From contig NZ_JACHHZ010000003.1 in assembly GCF_014202975.1 (NCBI RefSeq), positions 806,001 through 870,000 of the forward strand: a stretch of DNA of 64,000 bases. The letters run 5' to 3'. Under the pieces are notes generated by a model, which worked only from the letters and a program-made list of their open reading frames with translations, had not been told where the DNA came from and ran no database searches. Positions 1 through 7,881 of the stretch are shown in pieces. This DNA comes from Povalibacter uvarum (GTDB lineage: Bacteria; Pseudomonadota; Gammaproteobacteria; Steroidobacterales; Steroidobacteraceae). The position numbers were made by a program, and so were the translations under genes. Position 1 is the stretch's first letter. The number at the start of each line of letters is the position of its first letter.

Positions 1-186
1 CGTCAGGATCCAGAAGAGCAGGTAGACCAGGATGCCGGGAAACGCAGCGGAGCAGATCGAGATCACGACATACAGAACGCGCGTCAGCGTGACATCCATG
101 CCGAAATATTTCGCGAGTCCTGCGACCACGCCGCCGATCATGCGATTCGATCGCGAGCGCCGAAGCGGGGCTTGAAAACTACTCAT
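1..186 (-). CDS. PspC-domain membrane protein, 5' part only
   Basis: The reverse strand reads 62 codons from an ATG at 186 and runs off the left edge. Residues 8-62 have the PspC pattern: a basic stretch, then MIGGVVAGLAKYFGMD, then T-L-x-R-V-L-Y, followed by a hydrophobic helix with a Pro-Gly turn. In the phage-shock family this domain is an inner-membrane segment involved in envelope-stress signalling. Some relatives are PspC-HATPase histidine kinases and others are stand-alone 60-150 residue proteins. Which applies here cannot be told because the C terminus is outside the window. The family call is secure and the exact role is not. Confidence 0.88.
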   Translation of the reverse strand, partial: MSSFQAPLRRSRSNRMIGGVVAGLAKYFGMDVTLTRVLYVVISICSAAFPGILVYLLFWILT

Positions 187-316
187 TGTGCGAAACACCT
201 CTCAAGGTATCCCGGGATCGACGATCCCGGACAGGACGCATGATGAGCCTGTCGATGCCCGGAGGGAATGCGCCGCCGGTCAATCGCGGCGCGGCACCGG
301 CGGAGCGGCGATCCTA

Positions 317-1363
317 TCAGTCAGGATTCCGCAGCACGCCGGTCGAGGCACGACGAATGAGCTTGTGCAGCAGCCGCACGGGTTTCGGCGGTGTTCCGCT
401 CAGGAGCGACTTGAGCAGCAGATCCGCCGCCGCATAAGAGAGTTGATAAGTCGGCTGGCTGATCGTCGTCAGAGGCGGCCACACGGTGCGGGAGATCGCC
501 GCATCGTCGAATCCCGCGACGGACAATTGATCGGGTACTGCAACACCCATCTCGTGCGCCGCCATCAGCGTGCCCGCTGCCATGTCGTCGTTTGCGGCAA
601 AGATCGCCGTCGGCCGGGTCGGCAACGCGAGGAGTTGGCGCGCGGCTTCGAGGCCGGAGTCGAAGAGGAAGTCGCCCTGCCGGACATAGTCGGCGTTGAA
701 CGCGATCTTGTGTGACTTGAGCGCCGCCTTGTAGCCCTTGAGACGCTGGCCGCTCGCGTAGTGTCCGGGACGGCCGATGATGAATGCGATGCGCCGATGC
801 CCGAGGCCGATCAGGTATTCCGTCATTTCGCGCGCGGCGCCTTCGTCGTCCATGTCCGAGTATGGCGAGCGATGCTTGAGGTCGTTCGGCGCGATGCGCG
901 CGAAGGGCAAACCGTGCTCGTCGAGTGCCCGGATGATTTCTTCGGACTCGCTCAGCGGCGGCGCGAGGATCAGCCCGTCGATGTGCGTCTGGTTCGCGAA
1001 CGCCATGACATCCTGCGTGAGCTCTTCGCCTGCGCCCGTCACTTCGTGCAGCAGCAACAGGAATTTTCCCTCACGACAGCGGGCGAGGGCGCCGCGCTGC
1101 ACTTCGATGGTGTAGTTGCCGCTCGGGTTGTCGTAAACGAGACCGATCAGATACGAGCGGCGACTCGCCAGGCTGCGCGCCGAAGGACTCGGGTGGTAAT
1201 TCAACCGTTTGACCGCGACGAGCACGCGCTGCCGCGTTTCCTCGCGCACGTTCGGCTCGTTGTTCAGCACGCGCGAAACCGTCTTGATCGCGACGCCGGC
1301 CGCTTTGGCCACATCGTCGATGCTGGCCTTGCGGGTTCGGGTCTTGTCGTTGTCAGCAGTCAT
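317..1363 (-). CDS. LacI/GalR-family transcriptional regulator
   Basis: 348 residues, the usual LacI length. Residues 13-60 form the N-terminal helix-turn-helix and hinge helix (SIDDVAKAAGVAIKTVSRVL, then N-x-E-P-N-V). The periplasmic-binding-like effector domain follows (YLIGLVYDNPSG near residue 70, AIFAANDDMAAG near 255, SVAGFDDAAISR near 290). It is transcribed divergently from the MFS carrier at 1594, with 230 bases between the two starts. That arrangement suggests it represses the transporter in response to a sugar or related ligand. I could not pick out a convincing LacI operator by eye in the gap. The ligand is unknown. Confidence 0.93.
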   Translation of the reverse strand: MTADNDKTRTRKASIDDVAKAAGVAIKTVSRVLNNEPNVREETRQRVLVAVKRLNYHPSPSARSLASRRSYLIGLVYDNPSGNYTIEVQRGALARCREGKFLLLLHEVTGAGEELTQDVMAFANQTHIDGLILAPPLSESEEIIRALDEHGLPFARIAPNDLKHRSPYSDMDDEGAAREMTEYLIGLGHRRIAFIIGRPGHYASGQRLKGYKAALKSHKIAFNADYVRQGDFLFDSGLEAARQLLALPTRPTAIFAANDDMAAGTLMAAHEMGVAVPDQLSVAGFDDAAISRTVWPPLTTISQPTYQLSYAAADLLLKSLLSGTPPKPVRLLHKLIRRASTGVLRNPD

Positions 1364-1593
1364 GAGCGTCGGGGACCGTCGGCAATGCAGGTTCGGGCAT
1401 CGCGGGTAAATCGCCCCGTCGGGGCTGCGTCCGCTTGTAGTGGAATGTTACACCGCATGGTGAACCGCGCGACATCGCATTTCGGCCCCGGCCTTTCGTG
1501 GCCCGCCGATTCCCTGTAAAACGAACCGACCAGGTCGCGCGCGCCAGAAGAATGCTGCATCGGCCCGGGTGCTCAATCTGTGGGGGATCTTCG

Positions 1594-2895
1594 ATGTCCG
1601 AGTCCGTTCCTTCGGGAATAGACGCTTCTGCGTCCGCTGCGCCTGTGCGCCCGGACGCTGCCGATGCTGCGGGAACGAGTCGCGTCAGCCATTTCTTCGT
1701 CTTCGTCTACGCGCTCGCGTACACCGGTGTCTGGCTGGCTTTGCTGACGCCGATGCTGGTGACGATTGCGCTGCGCGTGCGGCAGATCGCGCCGGACAAC
1801 GCGGCGGGGCAGCTCGCGCTCGTGCTCGGCGTCGGGGCGATATTCGCGCTGATCGGCAATCCCGTTTTCGGGCGGATGAGCGACCGGACCACTTCGCGGC
1901 TGGGAATGCGTCGTCCATGGCTCGTTGGCGGAATGCTGTGCGGCACGGCTGCGCTGACGATCATTGCGCTGGCCCCGACCATTCCGATCCTGCTGCTCGG
2001 CTGGTGTCTCGCGCAGCTCGCTTTCAATGCGGTGCTGGCGGCCATCGTCGCCATCCTTCCGGACCAGGTGCCCGCCGAGCAACGGGGCACCGTGGCCGGC
2101 GTGCTCGGCATCTGCATGCCGATCGGCCAGGTCGCCGGGACGTTTCTAGTACAGGCGTTGCCTTCATCGATGCTGCTGCGGTTCATCGTGCCGGCGGTCG
2201 TGGGGTCGATCGCTGTGCTGCTGCTCGTCGCGGTCCTGCCGGACAGGCGACAGACCCCTGGCGACGTACCACCATCGGACCTGCGCAATTTCCTTCGTTC
2301 CTTCTGGCTGAGTCCCGCGCGTCATTCGGATTTTGCGTGGGCATGGTTCAGTCGCTTCCTGCTCGTGACGGGGACGGCGTTCCTCACGACGTATCAGTCC
2401 TATTACCTGATCGAAAAACTGGGGCATGCCGACACGGAAGTGCCCTCGCTCATATTCAAGGCGATGCTCGTACAGGCGAGCCTGATCGTCGTGTCGAGCC
2501 TCGTGAGCGGTCAGGTGTCCGATGCCACGGGGCGCCGCAAGATCTTCGTGCTGATCGCAGCCGCCGTGTATGGCGCTGGATTGTGGTGTATCGCCGCGGC
2601 GGACAGTTACGCAGGGCTGCTCGTCGGCATGGTGTTTACTGGCATCGGGCAGGGTGTGTACTTCGCCGTCGAGCTGGCGCTCGTGACGCAGATCCTTCCG
2701 GATCGGAAGCTCGATGCCGCGAAGGATCTCGGCATGTTCAACATCGCGAACGCATTACCGCAGTCCGTGGCGCCGGCGCTCGGGCCGCTCATTCTCACGG
2801 CGAGCAGTGGTGACTACACGTGGCTGTTCGTGGTGGCAGGCGGGATCGCGTTCATGGCGGCGTTTGCGATTCTGCCGTTGAAAGGAGTGCGCTGA
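1594..2895 (+). CDS. MFS transporter, probably sugar or glycoside
   Basis: 433 residues with about 12 hydrophobic segments. The MFS loop signature G-x-x-x-D-R follows TM2 (GNPVFGRMSDRTTSRLGMRR). A second copy occurs in the C-terminal half (SGQVSDATGRRK), the usual sign of the internal duplication. I chose the ATG at 1594 because GGGGGATC lies just upstream. An in-frame GTG at 1498 would add 32 basic residues without membrane character. The divergent LacI regulator suggests uptake of a carbohydrate. The substrate cannot be read from the sequence. Confidence 0.88.
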   Translation: MSESVPSGIDASASAAPVRPDAADAAGTSRVSHFFVFVYALAYTGVWLALLTPMLVTIALRVRQIAPDNAAGQLALVLGVGAIFALIGNPVFGRMSDRTTSRLGMRRPWLVGGMLCGTAALTIIALAPTIPILLLGWCLAQLAFNAVLAAIVAILPDQVPAEQRGTVAGVLGICMPIGQVAGTFLVQALPSSMLLRFIVPAVVGSIAVLLLVAVLPDRRQTPGDVPPSDLRNFLRSFWLSPARHSDFAWAWFSRFLLVTGTAFLTTYQSYYLIEKLGHADTEVPSLIFKAMLVQASLIVVSSLVSGQVSDATGRRKIFVLIAAAVYGAGLWCIAAADSYAGLLVGMVFTGIGQGVYFAVELALVTQILPDRKLDAAKDLGMFNIANALPQSVAPALGPLILTASSGDYTWLFVVAGGIAFMAAFAILPLKGVR

Positions 2896-2940
2896 GGTGC
2901 ACTTCTTTCTTCAGCTGGCCGGAGAAAAGATGCTTCGCAT

Positions 2941-3008
2941 GACGTCCGGCTGAAGCCGGACCCACAGTCAGAGCGTTCTGATTGTGGGTCCGACTTCAGT
3001 CGGACGTC
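2941..3008. repeat. Family B palindromic repeat, inverted pair
   Basis: Two inverted copies of a 25-base unit (GACGTCCGGCTGAAGCCGGA and its partner TCCGACTTCAGTCGGACGTC) enclose a short spacer, so the whole can fold into a long hairpin. It lies between the convergent ends of the MFS and APC genes. Single copies of the same unit are at 24841 and 44337. It may help terminate transcription on both strands, but there is no T-run. Confidence 0.8.
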
Positions 3009-3038
3009 GGCGCGTCAGCGCCTCTTGGAATGCGCGGG

Positions 3039-4454
3039 TCAGCTGCGCTCAGCCTTCGCCAGCGCGCTCTGATGTCGCGTGACCAGCAGGTAGATCAACA
3101 GGCCGGCTGCGTTCCAGATGAAGAACCACTTCTTCGTGATGCCGGGCAGGTTCCAGAAGAGATAGAGGCACCCTACGATTGCGAGTGGGCCGACCAGCCA
3201 CCAGACAGGTGAGCGGAACTTGCGCGGGAAGTCGGGATGTTTCACCCGCAGCACCATCATGCACACGGCCACAGCGATGAATGCGGCGAGCGTGCCGGCG
3301 TTCGCGAGCGCGGCGATCTCGTTGAGCGGCAGCAATCCGGCGATGATGGCAACGATCACACCGGTGATGAGCGTCATCAGAACCGGCGAGCCGGTGCGTG
3401 GGTTGATGGTGCTCAAGCCCTGCGGCAGCAGTCCGTCGCGGGCCATGACGAAGAAGATGCGGGACTGACCGTACATGAACGCCATGATGACTGTCGGCAG
3501 TGCAATCACGGCGGCGCCGGCGATCACGGTGGCGGCAAAGGGATGCTGAAGATTGCGCAGCACCATCGCGAGCGGTTCGGGGCTGTTCGCGAGGTCGAGA
3601 TAGCTGGCGCCGCCGAGTGCCACGGCAGCCACTGCCATATAGATGAAGGTGCAGATCAGCATCGAGCCGATGATGCCGATCTTGAGGTCACGGCTCGGAT
3701 TGCGTGTTTCTTCCGCTGCCGTCGAGACGGCATCGAATCCGTAGAAGGCGAAGAAGATGATGGCCGCGGCCGCCATGACGCCATGGGGTACCCCGTTGAC
3801 CTCGCTGACCCAGCCGTAAGGCATGAATGGCTGGAAATTCCCGCTGTCGAATGCGGGTGCCGCGAGCGCGATGAAGATGCCGAGCGCGATCAGTTTCACG
3901 AACACGAGAACCAGGTTCACGGTCGCGCTCTCTTTCGTGCCGATTGCGAGCAGGCCCGCCACCGCGAGAGAAATGATGATGGCGGGCACGTTGATCAGTC
4001 CACCCGCGTGCGGTCCCGCGAGCAACGCATCCGGTATGTTCAATTCCGCCGCTTTCAGCACACCGGTGGCGTATCCCGACCAGCCGACGGCCACCGCGCT
4101 GCACACAACCGTGTACTCGAGGATCAGCGACCAGCCGACGATCCATGCGAGTAATTCGCCGAGGACTACATAGCTGTACGTATAGGCGCTGCCGGCCACA
4201 GGCATCATCGTTGACATCTCGGCGTAGGCAAGCGCCGCACACACGCAGACGATGCCGGCGATCACGAAGGACAGGATGACGCCCGGCCCCGCCAGTCCTG
4301 CGCCGACACCTGTCAGCGTGTAGATCCCTGTGCCGATGATGCCCCCGACGCCGAGGCCGAGCAGATGCGGCCAGCTGAGGGTGGGTTTGAGTGCACTGTG
4401 AGCGATGCCTGAGGCGACTGATTCGAGTTGTTTGCGTCGGTTCCAGAAGGCCAC
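3039..4454 (-). CDS. APC-superfamily amino acid permease (cationic amino acid transporter type)
   Basis: 471 residues with about 12 to 13 transmembrane segments. The APC TM1 signature GVGGIIGTGIYTLTG is near residue 35, with helix-breaking glycines that bind the substrate backbone. Another conserved block, FFAFYGFDAVSTAAEETRNP, is near residue 235, as in CAT/YfnA-like permeases, which import amino acids across the inner membrane with protons. Translation starts at GTG 4454 with GGAG eight bases upstream. It ends convergently with the MFS gene. The specificity is not determinable. Confidence 0.9.
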   Translation of the reverse strand: MAFWNRRKQLESVASGIAHSALKPTLSWPHLLGLGVGGIIGTGIYTLTGVGAGLAGPGVILSFVIAGIVCVCAALAYAEMSTMMPVAGSAYTYSYVVLGELLAWIVGWSLILEYTVVCSAVAVGWSGYATGVLKAAELNIPDALLAGPHAGGLINVPAIIISLAVAGLLAIGTKESATVNLVLVFVKLIALGIFIALAAPAFDSGNFQPFMPYGWVSEVNGVPHGVMAAAAIIFFAFYGFDAVSTAAEETRNPSRDLKIGIIGSMLICTFIYMAVAAVALGGASYLDLANSPEPLAMVLRNLQHPFAATVIAGAAVIALPTVIMAFMYGQSRIFFVMARDGLLPQGLSTINPRTGSPVLMTLITGVIVAIIAGLLPLNEIAALANAGTLAAFIAVAVCMMVLRVKHPDFPRKFRSPVWWLVGPLAIVGCLYLFWNLPGITKKWFFIWNAAGLLIYLLVTRHQSALAKAERS

Positions 4455-4560
4455 TTGTTGCTCCGCGCTTCAGTTGTTGTGAACGGATTGTAACGTTGGC
4501 CAAGGAACCGGCGCGACAGGCGAGCGATTGATTGAGGGCGCAGCCAGCGTCTAACCGCTC

Positions 4561-4911
4561 ATGAACCACACCATCGCGATTCTGTTCGGGGTTTCCATTA
4601 CCCCGTGGAAGCTCATCGGCTACGTCGGCGTGCTGCTGTTCGCGGGGCGCTGGGTCGTTCAGGTGTTCGCGACACGCCGCCGCGGAAAGCCCGTGATTCC
4701 CAGGATGTTCTGGGTAATGAGCGTCACCGGCAGCGGATTGCTGCTCGCTTACTTCATCTGGGGGAAGAACGACTCGGTAGGCGTGCTCTCGAATCTCTTC
4801 CCGATGAGCGTCGCCGTGTACAACTGGATGATGGACGTTCGCGCCACGCGTCGCGAGTCCCAGGCGCGTGAAATGTCGCGCGAGATCTCCGGCGGCGTGC
4901 CGAGTCACTGA
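4561..4911 (+). CDS. LAB_N-domain small membrane protein (lipid-A-disaccharide synthase N-terminal-like)
   Basis: 116 residues with three hydrophobic helices. The arrangement W-x-V-Q ... P-R-x-F-W-x-x-S-x-x-G-S-x-L-L-L-x-Y-F, then F-P-M-S-V-A-V-Y-N, is that of the LAB_N family (PF07578). This domain occurs at the N terminus of some LpxB proteins and, as here, as a free-standing integral membrane protein often found near lipid A or dolichol-phosphate-mannose synthase genes. No such partner lies beside it, so its role in lipid A modification is family inference only. Confidence 0.8.
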   Translation: MNHTIAILFGVSITPWKLIGYVGVLLFAGRWVVQVFATRRRGKPVIPRMFWVMSVTGSGLLLAYFIWGKNDSVGVLSNLFPMSVAVYNWMMDVRATRRESQAREMSREISGGVPSH

Positions 4912-5048
4912 TTCCCAGCGATTTTCGCTCCGTCTCCAACTCGCTCCACTTGCCCTTTTCGGCGATTCTCTTTTAACCCTGACCCCGTCACGCTGCGCAG
5001 CATGCGGGCAGATTGCATACGCATTGCCCGTCGCCGCCGCGAGGACGC

Positions 5049-6656
5049 ATGGGCAAGAACATCATCATCTGTTCGGATGGCACCGGGAATACGGCCATCA
5101 AGGGTCGCGGCACGAACGTCTTCAAGATGTTCGAATGCATCGATGTGAATTCGCACCGGTTCCATCCGGAGCGATCGCCGCAGGTCGCCATCTACGACGA
5201 CGGCGTCGGCACGGAGAGCATGAAGCTCCTGCAGATCCTCGGCGGAGCGGCGGGATACGGACTCAGCCGCAATGTCCGTCAGCTCTACAAGGAGCTCTGC
5301 CGCATCTATGACCCGGGCGACCGGATCTTCCTGTTCGGTTTCAGCCGCGGCGCCTTCACCGTGCGCAGCCTCAGCGGTTTCATCGGCACCTGCGGCATCA
5401 TCGATGTGGCCCGCCTCGCCGGCAGCGAGGATCTCGATGACCTGGTGAAAGAGGCGTACCAGGTCTATCGCGGCTGCTATCGCACCTGGCTCATGAAGAA
5501 GATCATCGGCCCCGGGGATCGCGAGGCGACGACGCGATTCCGCGAACGGCATTGTCACGGCGGCGAGCGCATCCACTTCGTGGGCGTCTGGGACACCGTC
5601 GATGCAGTGGGGCTGCCGCTGCACATATCGAACCTGATCAACACGCTGGTCTACCAGTTCAAGTTTCCCGACCTGGTGCTGAGCAAGAGCGTCGATCGCG
5701 CGATTCATGCGCTGGCGATCGACGACGAGCGGCAGTCCTTTCATCCGCTCATCTGGGACGAGCGCCAGCCACCGCAGCCCGGCCAGTCGATCGAGCAGGT
5801 CTGGTTTGCCGGCGTGCATTCGAATGTCGGCGGCGGTTACCCCAAGCAGGGCATGTCGCTCGTCGCGCTCGACTGGATCATGCATGAGGCGGAGCAGTCG
5901 GGCCTGCGTTTCGTGCCGGCGGAGCGTCAGCACTATCGCGAGCACGCGAACGTCGACGACAAGCTCTACGACCCGCGGGCGGGCCTGGGTACATTCTATC
6001 GCTGGCTTCCCCGCGATATCGCGCAGATGTGCAAGTCGAGCGGCGTTCAGCCGAAGCTGCATCTGAGTGTGCTCGAGCGCATCGCTCACGGCACCGACGA
6101 CTACAGACCCGGTAATCTGCCGGCGAATTCACAGGTCGTGATCACGCCCTCCGGAGACCCGACGAAGGACGCGGCGGCACGCGAACGCGCGGAGGCGGCG
6201 CAGCAAGTGCTTCAGGGCTCGCATCCCAAGATCAGTTCGCTGCTGGAAGCCGTTGGGACGCGCATCGTTGTCGGGCGTTTCTCCTATCGCGTGTTCGCGC
6301 TGACGATCGCAGCTGTGTTGCTGCTCGGTGCCGGTGCGCCCGCAGGTGCAACAGGTTCCGCCGCGTCCTTCTTCACCAGCCTGGGCCTGCTGCTGTTCGA
6401 ACTGGTCACCAGCCCCATCGATACGCTGCTCAACCTGTTCTGGCACGGGCCGAATTCGCTCTTGATGATGAGCGTCCTGGTCGTCGGGTTGCTGGTGGCG
6501 TGGCTGCTGTCGTCGTGGTCGACGCGTGGCATGGAGCGGGCGTTCGCCGAGTTCTGGTTCACGCAGCAACAGAAGCTGCGTGCCGGGCTCAAACGAGCCC
6601 GGGCGCGCAGCAGCGAGATCCAGGACTGGCGCAATCCGCAGGAGAAGAGTGCGTAG
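5049..6656 (+). CDS. DUF2235 alpha/beta hydrolase with C-terminal membrane segments
   Basis: 535 residues. The N terminus (IIICSDGTGN, residues 4-13) and the nucleophile elbow GFSRGAFTVRSL near residue 97 are hallmarks of DUF2235, the family of T6SS phospholipase effector Tle1 and of many unassigned bacterial and fungal proteins. W-D-T-V-D-A-V-G and a G-x-H-S-N-V-G-G-G-Y block near 260 are also typical. After residue 410 there are two or three hydrophobic helices and a basic tail, which suggests membrane anchoring. The ATG at 5049 is preceded by GAGGA; an upstream TTG would add 12 non-conserved residues. No T6SS genes are nearby, so a secreted effector role is not supported. Confidence 0.85.
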   Translation: MGKNIIICSDGTGNTAIKGRGTNVFKMFECIDVNSHRFHPERSPQVAIYDDGVGTESMKLLQILGGAAGYGLSRNVRQLYKELCRIYDPGDRIFLFGFSRGAFTVRSLSGFIGTCGIIDVARLAGSEDLDDLVKEAYQVYRGCYRTWLMKKIIGPGDREATTRFRERHCHGGERIHFVGVWDTVDAVGLPLHISNLINTLVYQFKFPDLVLSKSVDRAIHALAIDDERQSFHPLIWDERQPPQPGQSIEQVWFAGVHSNVGGGYPKQGMSLVALDWIMHEAEQSGLRFVPAERQHYREHANVDDKLYDPRAGLGTFYRWLPRDIAQMCKSSGVQPKLHLSVLERIAHGTDDYRPGNLPANSQVVITPSGDPTKDAAARERAEAAQQVLQGSHPKISSLLEAVGTRIVVGRFSYRVFALTIAAVLLLGAGAPAGATGSAASFFTSLGLLLFELVTSPIDTLLNLFWHGPNSLLMMSVLVVGLLVAWLLSSWSTRGMERAFAEFWFTQQQKLRAGLKRARARSSEIQDWRNPQEKSA

Positions 6657-6669
6657 GGCGCCGCTGGTC

Positions 6670-7230
6670 CTACACTCCGCGGATCAGCACGATGAGTCCC
6701 ATGATCAGGAAGATCGTGGCCGCGATGCCGTGCACGAGCTTCATCGGCAGCTTCGTGGCGGCAACTTCGCCCAGCAGCACGGCAGGGACGTTCGCCAGCA
6801 TCATTCCCGCCGTCGTTCCCAGCGTGACGAGCAGCAGCGATTGATACTTGGCCGCGAGGGCGACGGTCGCGATCTGGGTCTTGTCGCCCATCTCCAGCAG
6901 GAAGAACGCGACCAGCGTCGTGCCGAAAATGCCGAAGCGCGGCGGCTGGCTCGATGTCTCCGGCGACCCATCCGGAACGAGGGTCCACAACGCCATCGCG
7001 ATGAACGACACCCCGAGGATCCAGCGCATGGCGTTGGGGCCGATGGCTGCGGCGAGGGCGCTGCCTACGGCGCCGGCGAGGGCGTGATTCAGCAGGGTCG
7101 CGGCCAGGATGCCGAGAATGATCGGGACGGGTCGTCGGTACTTGGCGGCCAGGACCAGGGCCAGCAGCTGGGTCTTGTCGCCGACTTCGGCGAGCGCGAC
7201 GACGCCGGCGGAGATGAGGAGTGCTTCCAT
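6670..7230 (-). CDS. UPF0016/GDT1-family Mn2+ exporter
   Basis: 186 residues with six transmembrane helices in two repeats. Each repeat has the family signature E-x-G-D-K-[ST]: ALAEVGDKTQLLAL at residues 12-25, and EMGDKTQIATVAL near 112. UPF0016 (human TMEM165, yeast Gdt1, Vibrio MneA) proteins are cation/proton exchangers, and the proteobacterial ones export manganese. The manganese riboswitch in its 5' leader supports that role strongly. The gene is expected to be induced when cellular Mn2+ is high and to protect against Mn toxicity. Confidence 0.94.
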   Translation of the reverse strand: MEALLISAGVVALAEVGDKTQLLALVLAAKYRRPVPIILGILAATLLNHALAGAVGSALAAAIGPNAMRWILGVSFIAMALWTLVPDGSPETSSQPPRFGIFGTTLVAFFLLEMGDKTQIATVALAAKYQSLLLVTLGTTAGMMLANVPAVLLGEVAATKLPMKLVHGIAATIFLIMGLIVLIRGV

Positions 7231-7324
7231 TTTTCGTGACTGGTACGGGGCCGAGCGGCGTTTGCCAATGACGCAATCTCCCCGCTCGACCCCCGGCCGG
7301 ACCGGTGGTTTGAAGAGATCACGT

Positions 7325-7475
7325 CATCAGTCTCGCCTGCCTGCCCGCCGGACGGTCCCGCCCTGCGAGCGCCGGACGTGCCATGTTCCTGACGGAACAA
7401 GTGTGTTGACACGCCCTCCGACAGATCGGTGATCGACCGTCGGCGGCTACTCCCCAATGAAGCGGCGGGGAGCTT
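7325..7475 (-). promoter_or_regulatory. yybP-ykoY manganese riboswitch
   Basis: Read on the minus strand, the leader of the UPF0016 gene contains the conserved blocks of the yybP-ykoY class in order: GGGGAGTAGCC (7455-7445), GTCAACACACTT (about 7410-7399) and GGCAGGCGAGACT (about 7341-7329). These form the two loops that dock and bind Mn2+. Variable GC-rich stems separate them. The remaining 95 bases to the start codon (7231-7325) are the expression platform. They can form a CGAGCGG/CCGCTCG stem, but I see no T-run, so control may be at translation initiation. Known yybP-ykoY riboswitches switch on Mn exporters. Confidence 0.88.
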
Positions 7476-7499
7476 AAAGACGCACCGCATCATGGTCAA

Positions 7500-7881
7500 T
7501 CGGGGATCGGGTCAATCAGGCACACCGTGAAGCTGCGCATCGAGTCCGGACGCCGATCACCGTACAATCCGCGCCCCCAAAGCCCCTCGCCACCAGTCAG
7601 CCGAAGCATTTTCGTCCCCCGGCGGTTCGTTGTAACAAACCGACGGGACCCTGTGTTCTGCGGGTGACGGCAATCGATGACGCGCAGGTCAGGCAGGTGC
7701 CGAAAAAACTTCCGGTACGGCTGTAACCTTTTCGCGGCCAGGCACGTCAAAGGGTGGACATGAGGGACTGCACCCTCGTCAGGCGGGTTCGAGCCGCCTG
7801 GGGCAGTGAGGTGTGGTGTATCCAGTTCAGGGGAAGCGGGCCCGAGGCCCGAACTTCCCCGGGCTGCAGAGAGGAGTCGAC
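7500..7881. other. Non-coding leader of the RND operon with two hairpins
   Basis: No convincing gene lies here. Two consecutive perfect hairpins stand out: AGGGTG/CACCCT (7751-7776) and CAGGCGG-GTTCGAG-CCGCCTG (7780-7800). They are about 80-130 bases upstream of the adaptor start and have no T-run. They may be operators or 5' leader structure for the efflux genes. The second resembles a tRNA T-arm but has no tRNA around it. Confidence 0.4.

Noticed and set aside
1364-1593. Possible LacI operator between regulator and MFS gene
   Set aside because: I could not find a palindrome with the usual central CG and good symmetry; partial matches such as TGTTACACCGCATGG are too weak to report.
7780-7800. 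CAGGCGG-GTTCGAG-CCGCCTG looks like a tRNA T-arm
   Set aside because: The loop register is wrong for a T-arm (the G-T-T-C-G-A is shifted), and no anticodon arm, D-arm or acceptor stem can be formed around it.
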